A stretch of DNA of 64,000 nucleotides from Planctomycetota bacterium (lineage in GTDB: Bacteria > Planctomycetota > Phycisphaerae > WQYP01), in the NCBI GenBank assembly GCA_021800165.1, contig JAJYZF010000005.1:1-64000 (forward strand), written 5' to 3'. The notes beneath the pieces are model-generated. The model was not told the origin of the DNA and searched no databases. It saw only the letters and a program-made list of their open reading frames with translations. How positions within the stretch are numbered: position 1 is the first letter of the stretch; every line of letters starts with the position of its first letter. Positions 26,195 to 36,500 of this stretch are shown piece by piece. A program made the position numbers and the translations under genes.

Positions 26195-27025
26195 TTATTC
26201 CTTGGACGCAGTGTGATATTCCCGCCGGATATGTTCAATATCCACCGTGGGCTGGGGGAATTTCAGCTTCAGGGATTCCAAGCATTCCACGACAATGCGG
26301 GCCACCGCCAGATTGCGGAACCATTTATGATCCGACGGAATCACGTACCATGGCGCAGCAGCGGTGCTGCAGCGGGAAAGCGCATCCTCATAGGCGGCGG
26401 TGTAATCATTCCAGAACAGTCTTTCTTTATAGTCCGCTTCGCTGATTTTCCATTGCTTGGCGGGATCTTCAAGGCGTTGGTGAAAGCGTTTGAGTTGCTG
26501 GGCCTTGGAGATGTGCAGGAAAAACTTGAGGATATGCACATCCGCCTCGAGCAATTCAGTTTCGAAAGCGTTGATGGCATCATAGCGCCGGGACCAGACC
26601 TTTTTCGGCACCAGGTTATGCACACGGGCAATGAGCACATCTTCATAATGAGAGCGGTTAAAAATGACGACTTCGCCCCGCCGGGGCGCGGCCCGGTGCA
26701 CCCGCCATAAAAAATCGTGGCTTAACTCCTCCGCCGACGGTTGCTTAAAGCCGACCACCCGGCACCCCTGTGGGTTCATCGCGCCAAGAACATGATTGAT
26801 GGTGCCGTCCTTGCCGCCGGCATCCATGCCCTGCAAGCAGATCAACAGCGACCGGCGGTGATCGGCATAGAGCAATTCCTGCAAGTCCCAAAGCCGCCGA
26901 CGGTAATGTTCGATTTCATCGGCGGCCTGTTTATGATGCTTGTGATCCCCAGTGAAGGCTGGATTCATCCGCGAGAGCTTCACTCTGCTGCCCGGCTTGA
27001 CTCGGAAATGTTTTTGATAATCCAT
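26195..27025 (-). CDS. ppk2: Polyphosphate kinase 2 family protein (PPK2)
   Basis: The protein has 276 residues. PPK2 landmarks: LLICLQGMDAGGKDGTI with the Walker A loop, KQPSAEELSHDFLWRVH, GEVVIFNRSHYEDV with the Walker B Asp replaced by Asn-Arg-Ser as in class III PPK2 proteins, and the lid region KRFHQRLEDPAKQWK. PPK2 enzymes transfer phosphate between polyphosphate and nucleotides (AMP, ADP, GDP depending on class). Exact specificity cannot be read here. A short GGAAA lies before the ATG. The gene sits 40 bp from the fba stop. Confidence 0.93.
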   Translation of the reverse strand: MDYQKHFRVKPGSRVKLSRMNPAFTGDHKHHKQAADEIEHYRRRLWDLQELLYADHRRSLLICLQGMDAGGKDGTINHVLGAMNPQGCRVVGFKQPSAEELSHDFLWRVHRAAPRRGEVVIFNRSHYEDVLIARVHNLVPKKVWSRRYDAINAFETELLEADVHILKFFLHISKAQQLKRFHQRLEDPAKQWKISEADYKERLFWNDYTAAYEDALSRCSTAAAPWYVIPSDHKWFRNLAVARIVVECLESLKLKFPQPTVDIEHIRREYHTASKE

Positions 27026-27064
27026 ACGCGTATTTCCATTGGCGATTGTCTGGGGGATTTAGAC

Positions 27065-28099
27065 TTAACTTTGACCGGGATGTTTTTCCATCGCGGCGTT
27101 GTACACGCCGCGCCGGGCCGCACTATTGCAGGCCGCCCGTTGATGCAACGCCCGCTGGGCCGCGGGGATATTGGCGGGCTGCCCCTTCCATAATTCCAGG
27201 GCAGGTTGCTGAATGGCCCGGGAATAGGAAAAAGTCAATGCCCAGGGCATGCGCCCCTGGAAACGCAGATTCATGGCCTGCAGACGCTGCGACGCCAATT
27301 CCGCCGATTGACCTCCGGAGAGAAACGCCACACCCGGCAGGATGGCGGGAACATTTGCCAACAAACATGTAACGGTGACATCCGCCACGCGGTCCACAGG
27401 ATCCTGCCGCGGACACGCTTTGCCGGGCAATACCATGTTGGGTTTAAGGATAACTCCGCGTAAATCCACCCGCATCTGATAAAGCTGATGAAACAGCGCG
27501 TGCTGCGATTTTTCGGTGGCGGCGAGGCATTGTTCCAAGGTATGGCTGCCATCCATGAGCACCTCGGGTTCCACAATCGGCACCAGTCCCGCTTCCTGGC
27601 ACAGCGCCGCATAGCGCGCCAGGGCGTGGGCATTGGCCTCAATACAACTCCAGGTGGGAATACCATCACCGACGGTGATCACGGCCCGCCATTTGGCAAA
27701 TCGCGCCCCCATGGCGGCATATTCAGCCAGACGCGGACGCAAACCATCCAAACCCTCGGTCACTTTTTCTCCGGGAAAGCCGGCCATATCCCTGGCCCCC
27801 GTATCCACCTTGATGCCGGGAATGATGCCCGCCTTCTTCAGGGCATCGACAAAGGAAATACCGGCGTTGGTCTGCTGACGCAATGTTTCATCAAAGAGAA
27901 TGGCTCCGCTGATGAAATCGCCGAGTCCGGGCGTGGTGACAATAAGATCGCGATAGGCCCGCCGGGCTTCGGGAGTCTGAGCAATGCCCAGTGCGGCGAA
28001 GCGCTTGTTGCAGGTGGGATTGCTTTCGTCCATGGCCAGCAGGCCTTTGCCCTCGGTCATCAGCGCTTTGGCCGTGGCCATGAGTTGATTGACATCCAT
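27065..28099 (-). CDS. fba: Class I fructose-bisphosphate aldolase
   Basis: The protein has 344 residues from the ATG at 28099 (AAGGAA 8 nt upstream); the frame runs further upstream but crosses the promoter. Motifs of eukaryote-type class I aldolases: GLLAMDESNPTCNKRF, LFDETLRQ, GIKVDTGA, FAKWRAVI, VPIVEPEVLMDG, the Schiff-base lysine in GVILKPNMVLPG, and FLSGGQSAE. It cleaves fructose-1,6-bisphosphate in glycolysis/gluconeogenesis. It is the first gene of a leftward set fba-ppk2-pgm-GH63, with a good -10 box upstream. Confidence 0.95.
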   Translation of the reverse strand: MDVNQLMATAKALMTEGKGLLAMDESNPTCNKRFAALGIAQTPEARRAYRDLIVTTPGLGDFISGAILFDETLRQQTNAGISFVDALKKAGIIPGIKVDTGARDMAGFPGEKVTEGLDGLRPRLAEYAAMGARFAKWRAVITVGDGIPTWSCIEANAHALARYAALCQEAGLVPIVEPEVLMDGSHTLEQCLAATEKSQHALFHQLYQMRVDLRGVILKPNMVLPGKACPRQDPVDRVADVTVTCLLANVPAILPGVAFLSGGQSAELASQRLQAMNLRFQGRMPWALTFSYSRAIQQPALELWKGQPANIPAAQRALHQRAACNSAARRGVYNAAMEKHPGQS

Positions 28100-28209
28100 G
28101 AGCGTTTCCTTTCTATAGGTTATCACTTGATGGCCTGGCGGAAAACACGGACGGTTTGACTCTTTGGCAACCGACACCGTTATGGCCGCCGTTGGCCCCG
28201 GCATGGTTC

Positions 28210-28238
28210 ATTATAGGGCAGGATTGAGAAGGTCCAAA
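28210..28238 (-). promoter_or_regulatory. Candidate fba promoter with perfect TATAAT
   Basis: On the complement TATAAT lies at 28210-28215 with a TTTGGA/TTGGAC -35 region 16-17 nt upstream. Transcription would start near 28203, about 104 nt before the fba ATG. Confidence 0.5.
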
Positions 28239-28310
28239 GATGGGTGGTGCCCTGGAGCCTGTTTTGGCCGCCAGACGGCCACTCACGGTTGAAACTTTGG
28301 GGGAGGGGCG

Positions 28311-28340
28311 TTGCCACCCACACCTCCGGCAAGTTATAGT
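28311..28340 (+). promoter_or_regulatory. Candidate rnpA promoter (TTGCCA-18-TATAGT)
   Basis: TTGCCA (28311-28316) and TATAGT (28335-28340) are separated by 18 nt. A start near 28347 places the rnpA ATG at 28378 within a short leader and argues against longer N-terminal versions. Confidence 0.45.
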
Positions 28341-28377
28341 GATGGCAGAAACACGGGCAGGCCGGTCGAGGTATACC

Positions 28378-28752
28378 ATGGAAAACCAGCAGCCACCCTG
28401 CACCACCGCAACCAACCACCGCAAAGCCCTGACGTTGAAGAAAAACCAGCGCTTGGGTGGCAAGCGACTGGTGGACCAGGTATTTCGAGCGGGTCGGCGA
28501 CGCACGCATCACCCCATTATGGCGTGTTGCCAGCGACGTGTGGACAATGGGTTGACACGCATTGCGATCTCGGTTTCTAAAAAGTGCGGCAGTGCGACAG
28601 AGAGAAATGCGATTCGCCGCCGCATTCGCGAAGGGCACCGTCTGATGCAACATGAGTTGCCACCGGGTATGGACGTTTTGCTGGTGGTGCGGCCTCATCG
28701 CCGATTGGCAGTGGTACAATATCAGGAGATTTTGCGCTGCCTGTTGAGGTGA
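28378..28752 (+). CDS. rnpA: Ribonuclease P protein component
   Basis: The protein has 124 residues from the ATG at 28378, preceded by GAGG at 7 nt. It has the expected RnpA layout: a basic N-terminal KNQRL segment, GLTRIAISVSKKCGSATERNAIRRRIREG (the RNR-type RNA-binding motif, here RNAIRRRIRE), and a C-terminal VVVRPHRR segment. It binds RNase P RNA for tRNA 5' maturation. yidD follows 6 bp later. The usual upstream partner rpmH (ribosomal protein L34) is absent between this gene and fba. Confidence 0.93.
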   Translation: MENQQPPCTTATNHRKALTLKKNQRLGGKRLVDQVFRAGRRRTHHPIMACCQRRVDNGLTRIAISVSKKCGSATERNAIRRRIREGHRLMQHELPPGMDVLLVVRPHRRLAVVQYQEILRCLLR

Positions 28753-28758
28753 ATTAAT

Positions 28759-29013
28759 TTGCGCGGGGTATTTACATTCCTTTTTCTGGCGCTGATCCGT
28801 CTGTATCAGATGACACTTTCGCCATTTTTAGGCGGGCATTGTCGTTATCAACCCACTTGCAGCAACTACGGCCTGGAAGCGATCAAAACTTATGGTCCGT
28901 GGCGCGGCGGCTGGATGGCGCTTTGGCGCATCGCCCGATGTCACCCCTTCGTGAAGGGAGGTTACGACCCGGTTCCACCCCCACCGGACGGGCGCTCGGA
29001 TGATTGCTGGTAA
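28759..29013 (+). CDS. yidD: Membrane protein insertion efficiency factor YidD
   Basis: The protein has 84 residues, beginning with TTG at 28759. It has an N-terminal amphipathic/hydrophobic helix ([16 protein letters not shown]), then the family signature [15 protein letters not shown] with two Cys, [23 protein letters not shown]. The rnpA-yidD neighbourhood is the usual one and supports the call. YidC (oxaIII) does not follow here: the next gene is an OsmC-like gene. Confidence 0.93.
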   Translation: MRGVFTFLFLALIRLYQMTLSPFLGGHCRYQPTCSNYGLEAIKTYGPWRGGWMALWRIARCHPFVKGGYDPVPPPPDGRSDDCW

Positions 29014-29170
29014 AGCCACATCCCGGCGACGCTGCAACCGGACACGGGTGCGACTTTCAACACGACCAGCGATCGCCGTCGCTGCTATGAAAATGGCTGG
29101 ATGGCGGTAGAGTGGATATTTTCGCCAGAGCGCATAAAATCGTTCGTGTCGGCATTTTGGAGTATTTTTA

Positions 29171-29566
29171 ATGACTACGTTTACGTTAAAGCAAGTGGGT
29201 AACTTTGCCATTGATGTGGAGTACGAGAGCTGGAAATTGCGCATTGACCTGATGCCGGGCCAAGGCGGCAGCGGCACCGGACCCGGCCCCACCGATCTGG
29301 TACCGATTGCCTTGGCGGCCTGTGAGATGATGCTGGCTTTGCTGACGGCCAAAAAGCACGGCCACCCGCTGACGGAGGTGGAAGCCAGCGTGACCAAACA
29401 ATACGCCAAAGATCCCTCGCGTTTGGGAGATATGCAGGTGGTGTTGAAGAATGTCTTGAGTAAACTGCCGCCGGAGCTTCATGAACGTGTGCGGGCCGCA
29501 GTGGAAACCTGCCCGGTGCTGCAAACGCTTAAGCATCCGCCGGCGGTGCAAACACAAATAATGTGA
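29171..29566 (+). CDS. OsmC-like family protein
   Basis: The protein has 131 residues. It has the OsmC/Ohr fold signature with two redox cysteines: one in ALAACEMMLALL and one in VETCPVLQTL. The central PGQGGSGTGPGPTDLVPIAL segment is the GPxP-type helix entry seen in YhfA/OsmC proteins. Such proteins reduce organic hydroperoxides; specificity within the family is not clear. GGAG lies 9 nt before the ATG. It is separated from yidD by 157 bp and is probably independently transcribed. Confidence 0.88.
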   Translation: MTTFTLKQVGNFAIDVEYESWKLRIDLMPGQGGSGTGPGPTDLVPIALAACEMMLALLTAKKHGHPLTEVEASVTKQYAKDPSRLGDMQVVLKNVLSKLPPELHERVRAAVETCPVLQTLKHPPAVQTQIM

Positions 29567-29742
29567 GCTTGCGGTCAGGGACCGGGCAAAAATAACGTCA
29601 CACTTTCCGGCCGGTCCTTTTGCCCGCTGGCCTGGTTGTTCGCTCCTTGCAGACCCACTGTCGGGGTATGCGCGCCCGTCACGCCTCGCCAGCAACTAAA
29701 ATTCCTGCACCGTAAAGCACGAATTTATTTTTGCACGGTCCC

Positions 29743-31884
29743 TTACTCCGCGAACACCCGCAATTCGCGGATACAAAAATGGGGTTCGCTCCAGCCTTGA
29801 CCACCGGCCTGGTGATCCAGTTCACAGGTGCTGCCGCCCCATGTGCTCTGATGCACCAGCACGCGGATTTCGTCGGTGAAGACGGGGCTGAAATCAGACT
29901 GAAAAATCCACCGGTCGCTGAAGAATACATCCACCATGCAGCGCACGGTAGGCGTAAATACACCGATGGTTTTGGGATTTTCCCGCACGCGTTTCAAGGT
30001 GACCCAACGGCTGCCCTTGAGATATTGCAATTCAAAATCCAGCAGTGTGCCCTGCGATTGCCACGGGGGAGCGCAGAACAGGATCACGCGCCGCATCTTG
30101 ACCACCTGGGGCAGCTTCAGCCGCACCCAGATTGGAAATTTACCGATATTTTCAGACCATGGAGCGCTGGGACCCTGGAACGACCAGTACCAGTTTTCCA
30201 GATGGTTGTCATAAATCTTCTGAATGCCGACGGAAGCGTGCAACGCTGTTTCCACGCCCGTAGCCGAAGCTGCCGCACTGGTACCGGCGGCCAAAGCCAG
30301 ATCCAGTCCCCATTGATAGGGTATCACGTCCAGAGTCTGTCCGGGAGTTAATTGCACGTATACAGGCATCTCGGGTACGGCCAGCACAGCCTTTTGGCCA
30401 ACCACGGGAATTTCACTTTCCACGCCGAAGGCTGATACGACACGCAACTTGCCATTGCCACCGAGCACCTGCAGGTGAACTTTTCCCCGGGTATCGCCGG
30501 CGGTCATGAAAGCGGCAACAGATTTTCCCGGCCCTTGAAAAAGGCTGCCCACATAGATTTCGTTGGCGTAGGAGCCAAAGTCAAAGGCACGGCTGAATTG
30601 AGTGCCGAATAATTCCTCCGACCACACGCGCATGAGCGGGGCTGCTGGATTGAGACTGTGATCGCCGTTTTCCCACCAAGTGGGAAAGTCCCAAAAACCG
30701 TGGCTCAGGTCGTACCAGAGATCGTTGTGTTCTTTGGGAATGCCGAACTGTTCATACACCATCATCTGGAGCATGGTCCAACGCCCCTGAAGATGGGGAT
30801 GATAGGCCCCATAGACAGCGGCAAAAAAACCCTGCTCGGTCTGCCATTTTTCAATGTTCTCCAGACCATACTTTTTGAGCATTGCCATCAGGTTGGTCAG
30901 TGATTTGCGTTCCAGCCACAAATCGCCATTGCAGCAGTTGTAGGCATGGAATGAAAAGGCATCAATATACTTTCCGCCTCCGGCCTTAAAAAAATCCTCC
31001 AGCCATGGATACAGGCTTGGGTCGATGGCCACCGTGCCTGGGCCAATGACTTTCAATGTGGGATTCACCTTTTTTACGGTGCGATAAAAATCTATCAGCT
31101 CGTCTTGGACAAAGCCCGCCCCGGTGGCCCCGCCGTTGGGTTCATTGCGTGGTTCCCAGTACTGCACACGGTCCTGGAAATGCTCGACAATTTTCTTTAC
31201 ACCGGCCAGATGGCCCTTCGTACCGTTTCCAAAGGACATTTCCAGCGGTCGGGCGCGCATGGGATCGCCGGGATGGACGTAATACTTTTCATAGAGGGGA
31301 ATGGTTTGATCGTAGATTTTGATGGTAGCGTCGGGATTCGCCGCATCCGCTTGAAACCGTGTAGGCCCCATGGCGGTTATGCCACGGACCACAGGATCCG
31401 AGCCATCCGAAGCATAAGGAGCATTTTTTCCAGGTTTGGGAAAATGCGGGTTGTTGCGGAACACTACGAACATCGTGCCACCGACAATATCACCCCATTG
31501 TTTGGTGGCTTGGCGGCCGTAAATATAAAGCTTGTACCAACCCGGAGGTAGGGCCTTGAGAGTAATCACCGCACCGGCGGAACCCTGATCCACCAGATCG
31601 CCATCATAATTGCGCACCGCATAGGCGGCGGCCGCCGGACCGAGTTTGAATACAAGATGCTCGCCCACGTAAAAAATATTGTTGCGAACGGGGGCCACGG
31701 GCCGCACCAGATTCGGCGGCAATTTCCAACTCCAGCCCGGCTTGGGCTTACCCACCGCGGGAAGTGGATGATGGGAGGGCACCCAAGCCGCAGCCCGGGC
31801 CCGGCGACGGGGTATACTGACGGTGCCCGCCGCAACAGCGGCCACGGCCATGGTCCCCACAAAATCTCGACGTGTAGAAGACAT
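29743..31884 (-). CDS. Tat-exported GH-A clan glycoside hydrolase (GH39-like) with C-terminal beta-sandwich
   Basis: The protein has 713 residues. The N-terminus is a Tat signal (STRRDFVG followed by a hydrophobic stretch). An Ig-like domain precedes the catalytic TIM barrel. Acid/base Glu248 lies in WEPRNEPNGG and the likely nucleophile Glu350 in KWQTEQG, the paired glutamates of clan GH-A. FSFHAYNCC is also typical of the barrel. The C-terminal ~170 residues (RRVILFCAPPW, DFELQYLKGSRW, IRELRVFAE) look like an F5/8-type carbohydrate-binding domain. The substrate is unknown; xylosidase-like activity is one option. GGAG precedes the ATG. It is third in a leftward run of three related enzymes. 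Confidence 0.85.
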   Translation of the reverse strand: MSSTRRDFVGTMAVAAVAAGTVSIPRRRARAAAWVPSHHPLPAVGKPKPGWSWKLPPNLVRPVAPVRNNIFYVGEHLVFKLGPAAAAYAVRNYDGDLVDQGSAGAVITLKALPPGWYKLYIYGRQATKQWGDIVGGTMFVVFRNNPHFPKPGKNAPYASDGSDPVVRGITAMGPTRFQADAANPDATIKIYDQTIPLYEKYYVHPGDPMRARPLEMSFGNGTKGHLAGVKKIVEHFQDRVQYWEPRNEPNGGATGAGFVQDELIDFYRTVKKVNPTLKVIGPGTVAIDPSLYPWLEDFFKAGGGKYIDAFSFHAYNCCNGDLWLERKSLTNLMAMLKKYGLENIEKWQTEQGFFAAVYGAYHPHLQGRWTMLQMMVYEQFGIPKEHNDLWYDLSHGFWDFPTWWENGDHSLNPAAPLMRVWSEELFGTQFSRAFDFGSYANEIYVGSLFQGPGKSVAAFMTAGDTRGKVHLQVLGGNGKLRVVSAFGVESEIPVVGQKAVLAVPEMPVYVQLTPGQTLDVIPYQWGLDLALAAGTSAAASATGVETALHASVGIQKIYDNHLENWYWSFQGPSAPWSENIGKFPIWVRLKLPQVVKMRRVILFCAPPWQSQGTLLDFELQYLKGSRWVTLKRVRENPKTIGVFTPTVRCMVDVFFSDRWIFQSDFSPVFTDEIRVLVHQSTWGGSTCELDHQAGGQGWSEPHFCIRELRVFAE

Positions 31885-32004
31885 CGGATAAAACTCCTGC
31901 TATAAACTGGGTAGAATCCATTTTGAGGTCGCACCTGCCACAAGGCGGAAGCGGGTTAAGATTTTGGCAAAACGCCTTTCCCGCATGGCATCGCAGGAAC
32001 ACCG

Positions 32005-33564
32005 TCAGGCCATGTTTTCGACCACCACCATGGTCGCCCCGCCCACCAGATGTTCGGGTTTGCCCAGAGCCACGGCCGCAGGATTGGTTTTGTCGGCAGG
32101 CCAGCCAGCTTCGTTGGTGGCCCCGGCTAAATGGAGGTGGTAAAAACCACCGGTGGCTTTAATACGAGATCGGTGATTGTGGCGGTCCACCAAGGTAGCG
32201 GATTTAGCCTTGGCGGGAATTGCGATGCGCACTGCACGGCGGGTATCGGCAAAGGCCATGAAAACGCGCTTTCGTGCCGCCGTATTCTGAAATTCAAAAA
32301 GGTTGTACCCGGTTCGCCACGTACCGGAATACGGGGAGTTTCCCTGCAGCAGTCCGACCCCGGCATGGCCGTGTAATTGCTTGACCAATGTCGCATGGGC
32401 CAATTCCGCCACCAGCACATCGGTCCAAGTGGTCAGCGCCGGCTTGGGATTGCCAAGCCCACCATTGGCCGGTCCACCAGCGTACAAGCCAAGACCGTTG
32501 GAATTGTCCAACTGAAAGTGGAAGAGCTTTTGAACCCCCGCCAGCGCCGCCCACGCCCACGACTGAAGGACGTAATCACAGTATTGGTTCGGCGTGCCAC
32601 CGAATATTCCGCCGGTATCCGGAAAGCCGGTTTCCGTGAACCATATCGGCTTGGAAGTCCGCAAATAATGATGAATCAGTCGGAGATCCACCATGGCGTA
32701 ATCGTAAAGATCCGTGGCACGGCTGTACGAGTGTTGGTTCATGACATCGAAGTAATGGTTGTGTCGCGCGGCCTGGGGATCGTTCACTACGGCCTGAAGG
32801 TATTGTTCAAAAAAGCAGCTTTTGGCCGGATAGGGTGTGGGTGGCTTAAGATGATGGATTGCCAGATAACCTTCCACCGTGCGGTAGCTTAAGCCGGCAA
32901 ACAAAGCCGTGCATTTAGGATCGGCCATTTTGGCCGCGAGATAAAATGCCCGCTGGTAGGGCATAAAGTCCGCACCGTCGCCCTTGAAGAAATAATGACC
33001 GCCAAGATCCGGCTCGTTCCAACTTTCCCAGCAGTCCACCACATCGCGGTAGCGCTGTACAATTTCGTAGACGAACTGGCCAAACAAATTTCCTGCGGCA
33101 TTGACGGGGCGCACATTAACGCCACGTTGCAGTCCGGAATTGGGTCCACCCGGCCATCGGGCATAGGCGGGATCGGCCGCCCACGGCGGACAGTAACCGA
33201 GAATGGGTGAAAATTTCAGATGCGGATATTTCTTCCGAATGGCGCGTACTTGCTCCATCCCCTGCCAATTCCACTTGTCCGGATTGGGTTCCGGCGTCGG
33301 CCGCACCATACCAAAGGACATATCAATACGGCACAGGGGAGCACCCGCCGCGAGCATACATGTAACGTAATGCCTATTGGCCAGGATACCGCCATTGGAA
33401 CACATGGCAAATGGATACACATGGCGGCCCGAATGAGCCATACCGTCGCTTGCCACCGCCCGAGACCGCCAAGCAAGAGCGGGGGCCGCGGCCAACGCCG
33501 AAGCCGCCACCAACGACCGCCCGACAAACTTGCGTCGAGTAAGCGAACCTCGATCAGGGACCAT
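32005..33564 (-). CDS. Tat-exported GH-A clan glycoside hydrolase
   Basis: The protein has 519 residues from the ATG at 33564, chosen for AAGGAG 8 nt upstream. A Tat signal (LTRRKFVG, then an Ala-rich hydrophobic segment) leads to a single catalytic barrel. The acid/base Glu (about residue 184) is in WESWNEPDLGG and the nucleophile (about 311) in PIWFTETGFPD. A small beta domain ends the protein. The start overlaps the stop of the upstream 1065-residue glycosidase gene by 11 bp, so the two are translationally coupled. The substrate is unknown; plant or algal polysaccharide breakdown is a reasonable inference. Confidence 0.85.
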   Translation of the reverse strand: MVPDRGSLTRRKFVGRSLVAASALAAAPALAWRSRAVASDGMAHSGRHVYPFAMCSNGGILANRHYVTCMLAAGAPLCRIDMSFGMVRPTPEPNPDKWNWQGMEQVRAIRKKYPHLKFSPILGYCPPWAADPAYARWPGGPNSGLQRGVNVRPVNAAGNLFGQFVYEIVQRYRDVVDCWESWNEPDLGGHYFFKGDGADFMPYQRAFYLAAKMADPKCTALFAGLSYRTVEGYLAIHHLKPPTPYPAKSCFFEQYLQAVVNDPQAARHNHYFDVMNQHSYSRATDLYDYAMVDLRLIHHYLRTSKPIWFTETGFPDTGGIFGGTPNQYCDYVLQSWAWAALAGVQKLFHFQLDNSNGLGLYAGGPANGGLGNPKPALTTWTDVLVAELAHATLVKQLHGHAGVGLLQGNSPYSGTWRTGYNLFEFQNTAARKRVFMAFADTRRAVRIAIPAKAKSATLVDRHNHRSRIKATGGFYHLHLAGATNEAGWPADKTNPAAVALGKPEHLVGGATMVVVENMA

Positions 33565-36500
33565 GAGTTTTCTCCTTATTTTGCAGTGGTGCACTCATCT
33601 GGCGTACGTGCAGATGTTGAACGGGAGCGTAAATTTGAATCTGCCGCAGACACAGCTTGGCCTGATTGCCAGGCCCGCCCCAGGTGCGACGGATGGCCGC
33701 ATTGGCCAGGGCATCGGGAGCAAACCCGAAGGTGGTGCGCAGCACCACCAGACGTAACGCCTTGGTGGTGACAGGGGTAAAGGTATTGAGATAACAGTTG
33801 GAGTCTTTGTACCATGTAGCGGCAATGCAATCCGGCGTTCTCACCCATTCACTTGGGGGAAGCGGGGTGCGTACCTGTTGAATGGTAAGCCAGTGACCAT
33901 CTTTTTTACATTGCAGGTTGTAATCCAGCAAAGCACAGTAGCCGTTATCCGCACGTAAACCGGCCACCACTACTTCGCCGATGTTCTGTGGGGTTGCAAA
34001 CCGCATGGTCAAATATTGCGGTAAAGTCGGCAAATCACCCCAGAAAAGCCCTTTGCCATCGGTATCGCCATACGGACCGCCGGCCATATAGGTATTCCAT
34101 ACGCCATTGTTGAGTGCGGGCACATTGGTGCATTTGGCCGAATAGACAAACTTGGCCGAGCGAGCCAGATTGACGCCCAAATTAATTTTCGGCACGGAAA
34201 TGCGCAGGCCCCTGGTCAATGAAAGATAAATGGGCATCTGTCCGACATGCACCACGACAATGCCGCGGCCGGCGTGTTCCTCTTGAACGCGCACGGCGGC
34301 TATTTTGTTGCCAAAACTGTCCGTTGCTTCAATCCGGCCGGACCCGAATGCGCCTAAAATAACGCGCAAATCCGGCGTGCCGAGGTTTTGCAGAACAATC
34401 GTGCTGCCGCGTTTTCCGGCATACCGCAGGCCCAGCAGCAGATCATTACCGGGGCGGCCGAAATTCAAAACCCGAGTTAGCTTACGGCCACGGATCATGG
34501 CGGCGCGAGTGCGCAACGCCAGTGCCGCGGGATGTGGCCCCGCCGAAGACCATTCAAAGCTGGGCACGGCGCTGTAGCCCATGTTATTCATGTAATATAA
34601 ACAATCGTGCCGGTTGGGAATACCCAGGGAGGTCATCAAATTTTGGTGCAGCGTATCACGGATGGCCTGAGTGACGGGCAGAAAATCGCCGCCACGGATA
34701 CCGGTAATGGCCCGTTCAGTATTCCATATTGGTTTTGAAGCATCGCCATAGCGGACCATGAGTTTGCGCAAGGCCGCGATTTGATAGCGCCAATGCACCG
34801 GATCAATGGATTCGTTGCCTTCATAATCATGAATCGAGAGAATGTCAGTGTAGTTTTTACCGCCATCCTGGTAGAACTGCTTATACCATGGCAACTGGAT
34901 ACCACACACATCCGGCCCGATCACCCGGGCCGCCGGATCAAGTCTTTTAATCAGCGGATAGAGTTGTTTGATCATAGCCACGTATGCCGCAGGCGACATC
35001 GAAAAGTTGGGTTCATTCATGATTTCCCAATACTTCACACGGCCCTTGTAGCGTAGCATATCCGCTTTAACCTTGACGGGGTTGCAATCGGCTATATCGG
35101 TCAGATTAAAAAACACGGTGACGCCGGCTTTTTTCGCCTGCCGAAGTGTTCTTCCCACACCAGTACCGGGGGACAAACGCATGATGGGCTGACCCGCAAA
35201 GGCATATTGCCAAGGGGTGCCAATTTGGCCTTTTTTGAGCTTGGGTAAATCGTCAAATGGCGGCGTTACACCTACAAACTTTCCCAAGGTCATCAGCCGC
35301 TGCGATCCGCTGTACAGACCTATTTGTACCATATACCAACCGAAGCGCGGAGGTGTGAACGCCAAGCGATGTTGGGCCGGCTTACCGTTTACCAGCGGCA
35401 AACTAAATTGGCCGTGGGCAATAAGCGTTTTATACACGTTGTAAACCTTCCAGACGGCCTGCACGACCTGCACGGGACGATTGGCAGGGCCAATGGCCAA
35501 GTTGAGAGGCACAGGATCAAGGTCGTAAGCAATGCTGCAAGGCAGAGTGGTTGTAATCGACGGAAAAAGCCCCAACGCCAAGGCACTGTGCTGACGCACA
35601 TGAAGCGTGCCTGGCTTAAAAAAATCGTTGCGAAGCCGCATAATGCAGGGACTTGGGTACGCGGCAAAACGGTGATACCATCGATTGCTGGGCTTAAGTG
35701 CGCCGGTGGAAGCCACCCATATCCGGCCCTTGGCATCGACGTGAATAGGTAAATCGTCGGCGTTCCACGCGTCGGCCCAAGTAAATTCGCCATGATGCTG
35801 GGTAACAGTCGTCACCGACGCATTAAACTTGGTCACCCGGCCGGGATTACCAAAAGTCATAGAGTAAATGTTGCCATGCTGGTCCACGGCAACAGAATGA
35901 AACAGCTCACTCCCGTCTTCCGAGCGAAACATCTTCCGGCTCCCGCAACCAATGACTTTGAGCAATTGGCCTTGGGGCGAAAATTCATAAATCTGGTTCA
36001 CCGCCGCCTGAAAATAAAAGTTGTCCTGACTATCCGAGGCCATCGATTCGACCTGCGTCAGGCGACGACTAAGCGAAATGAAAGCGACGATATGTCCTGC
36101 AGCGTTGATGACATCAATGCGTCGCCCCCCGATCCAGCTCCATCCTTGGCTGGGAACATCCTCCTGGGCGCTACCGATGACCGCCATGTTGCCGCGCCAA
36201 GGGGTAATTGCCATAGCCGCGGCGATGGCAACATTATGAATCAACTGCCCACGAGCATCGTAAATTTGCACAATGTTAGCCCGCGGCTGAGTGATAAATA
36301 CGTGCCCTTGGGCATCCACCGCCAGAGATTGCGGATCATTGTATACCCCCGGCAACTTTTCCATTCCGGGTACAGGATCAGCCGTCGATGCAACACGTTG
36401 CGGGGCCGCAATCGGAAACTGCCGGATGAATTTACCCTTGTGGCTGAATATCTGGACAAGCAAATCGCCGGCCATCGCCTTGGTTTTATAGTCGTAACCG

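Noticed and set aside
28100-28377. rpmH (ribosomal protein L34) expected before rnpA
   Set aside because: No frame on either strand encodes the short Lys/Arg-rich L34 sequence here.
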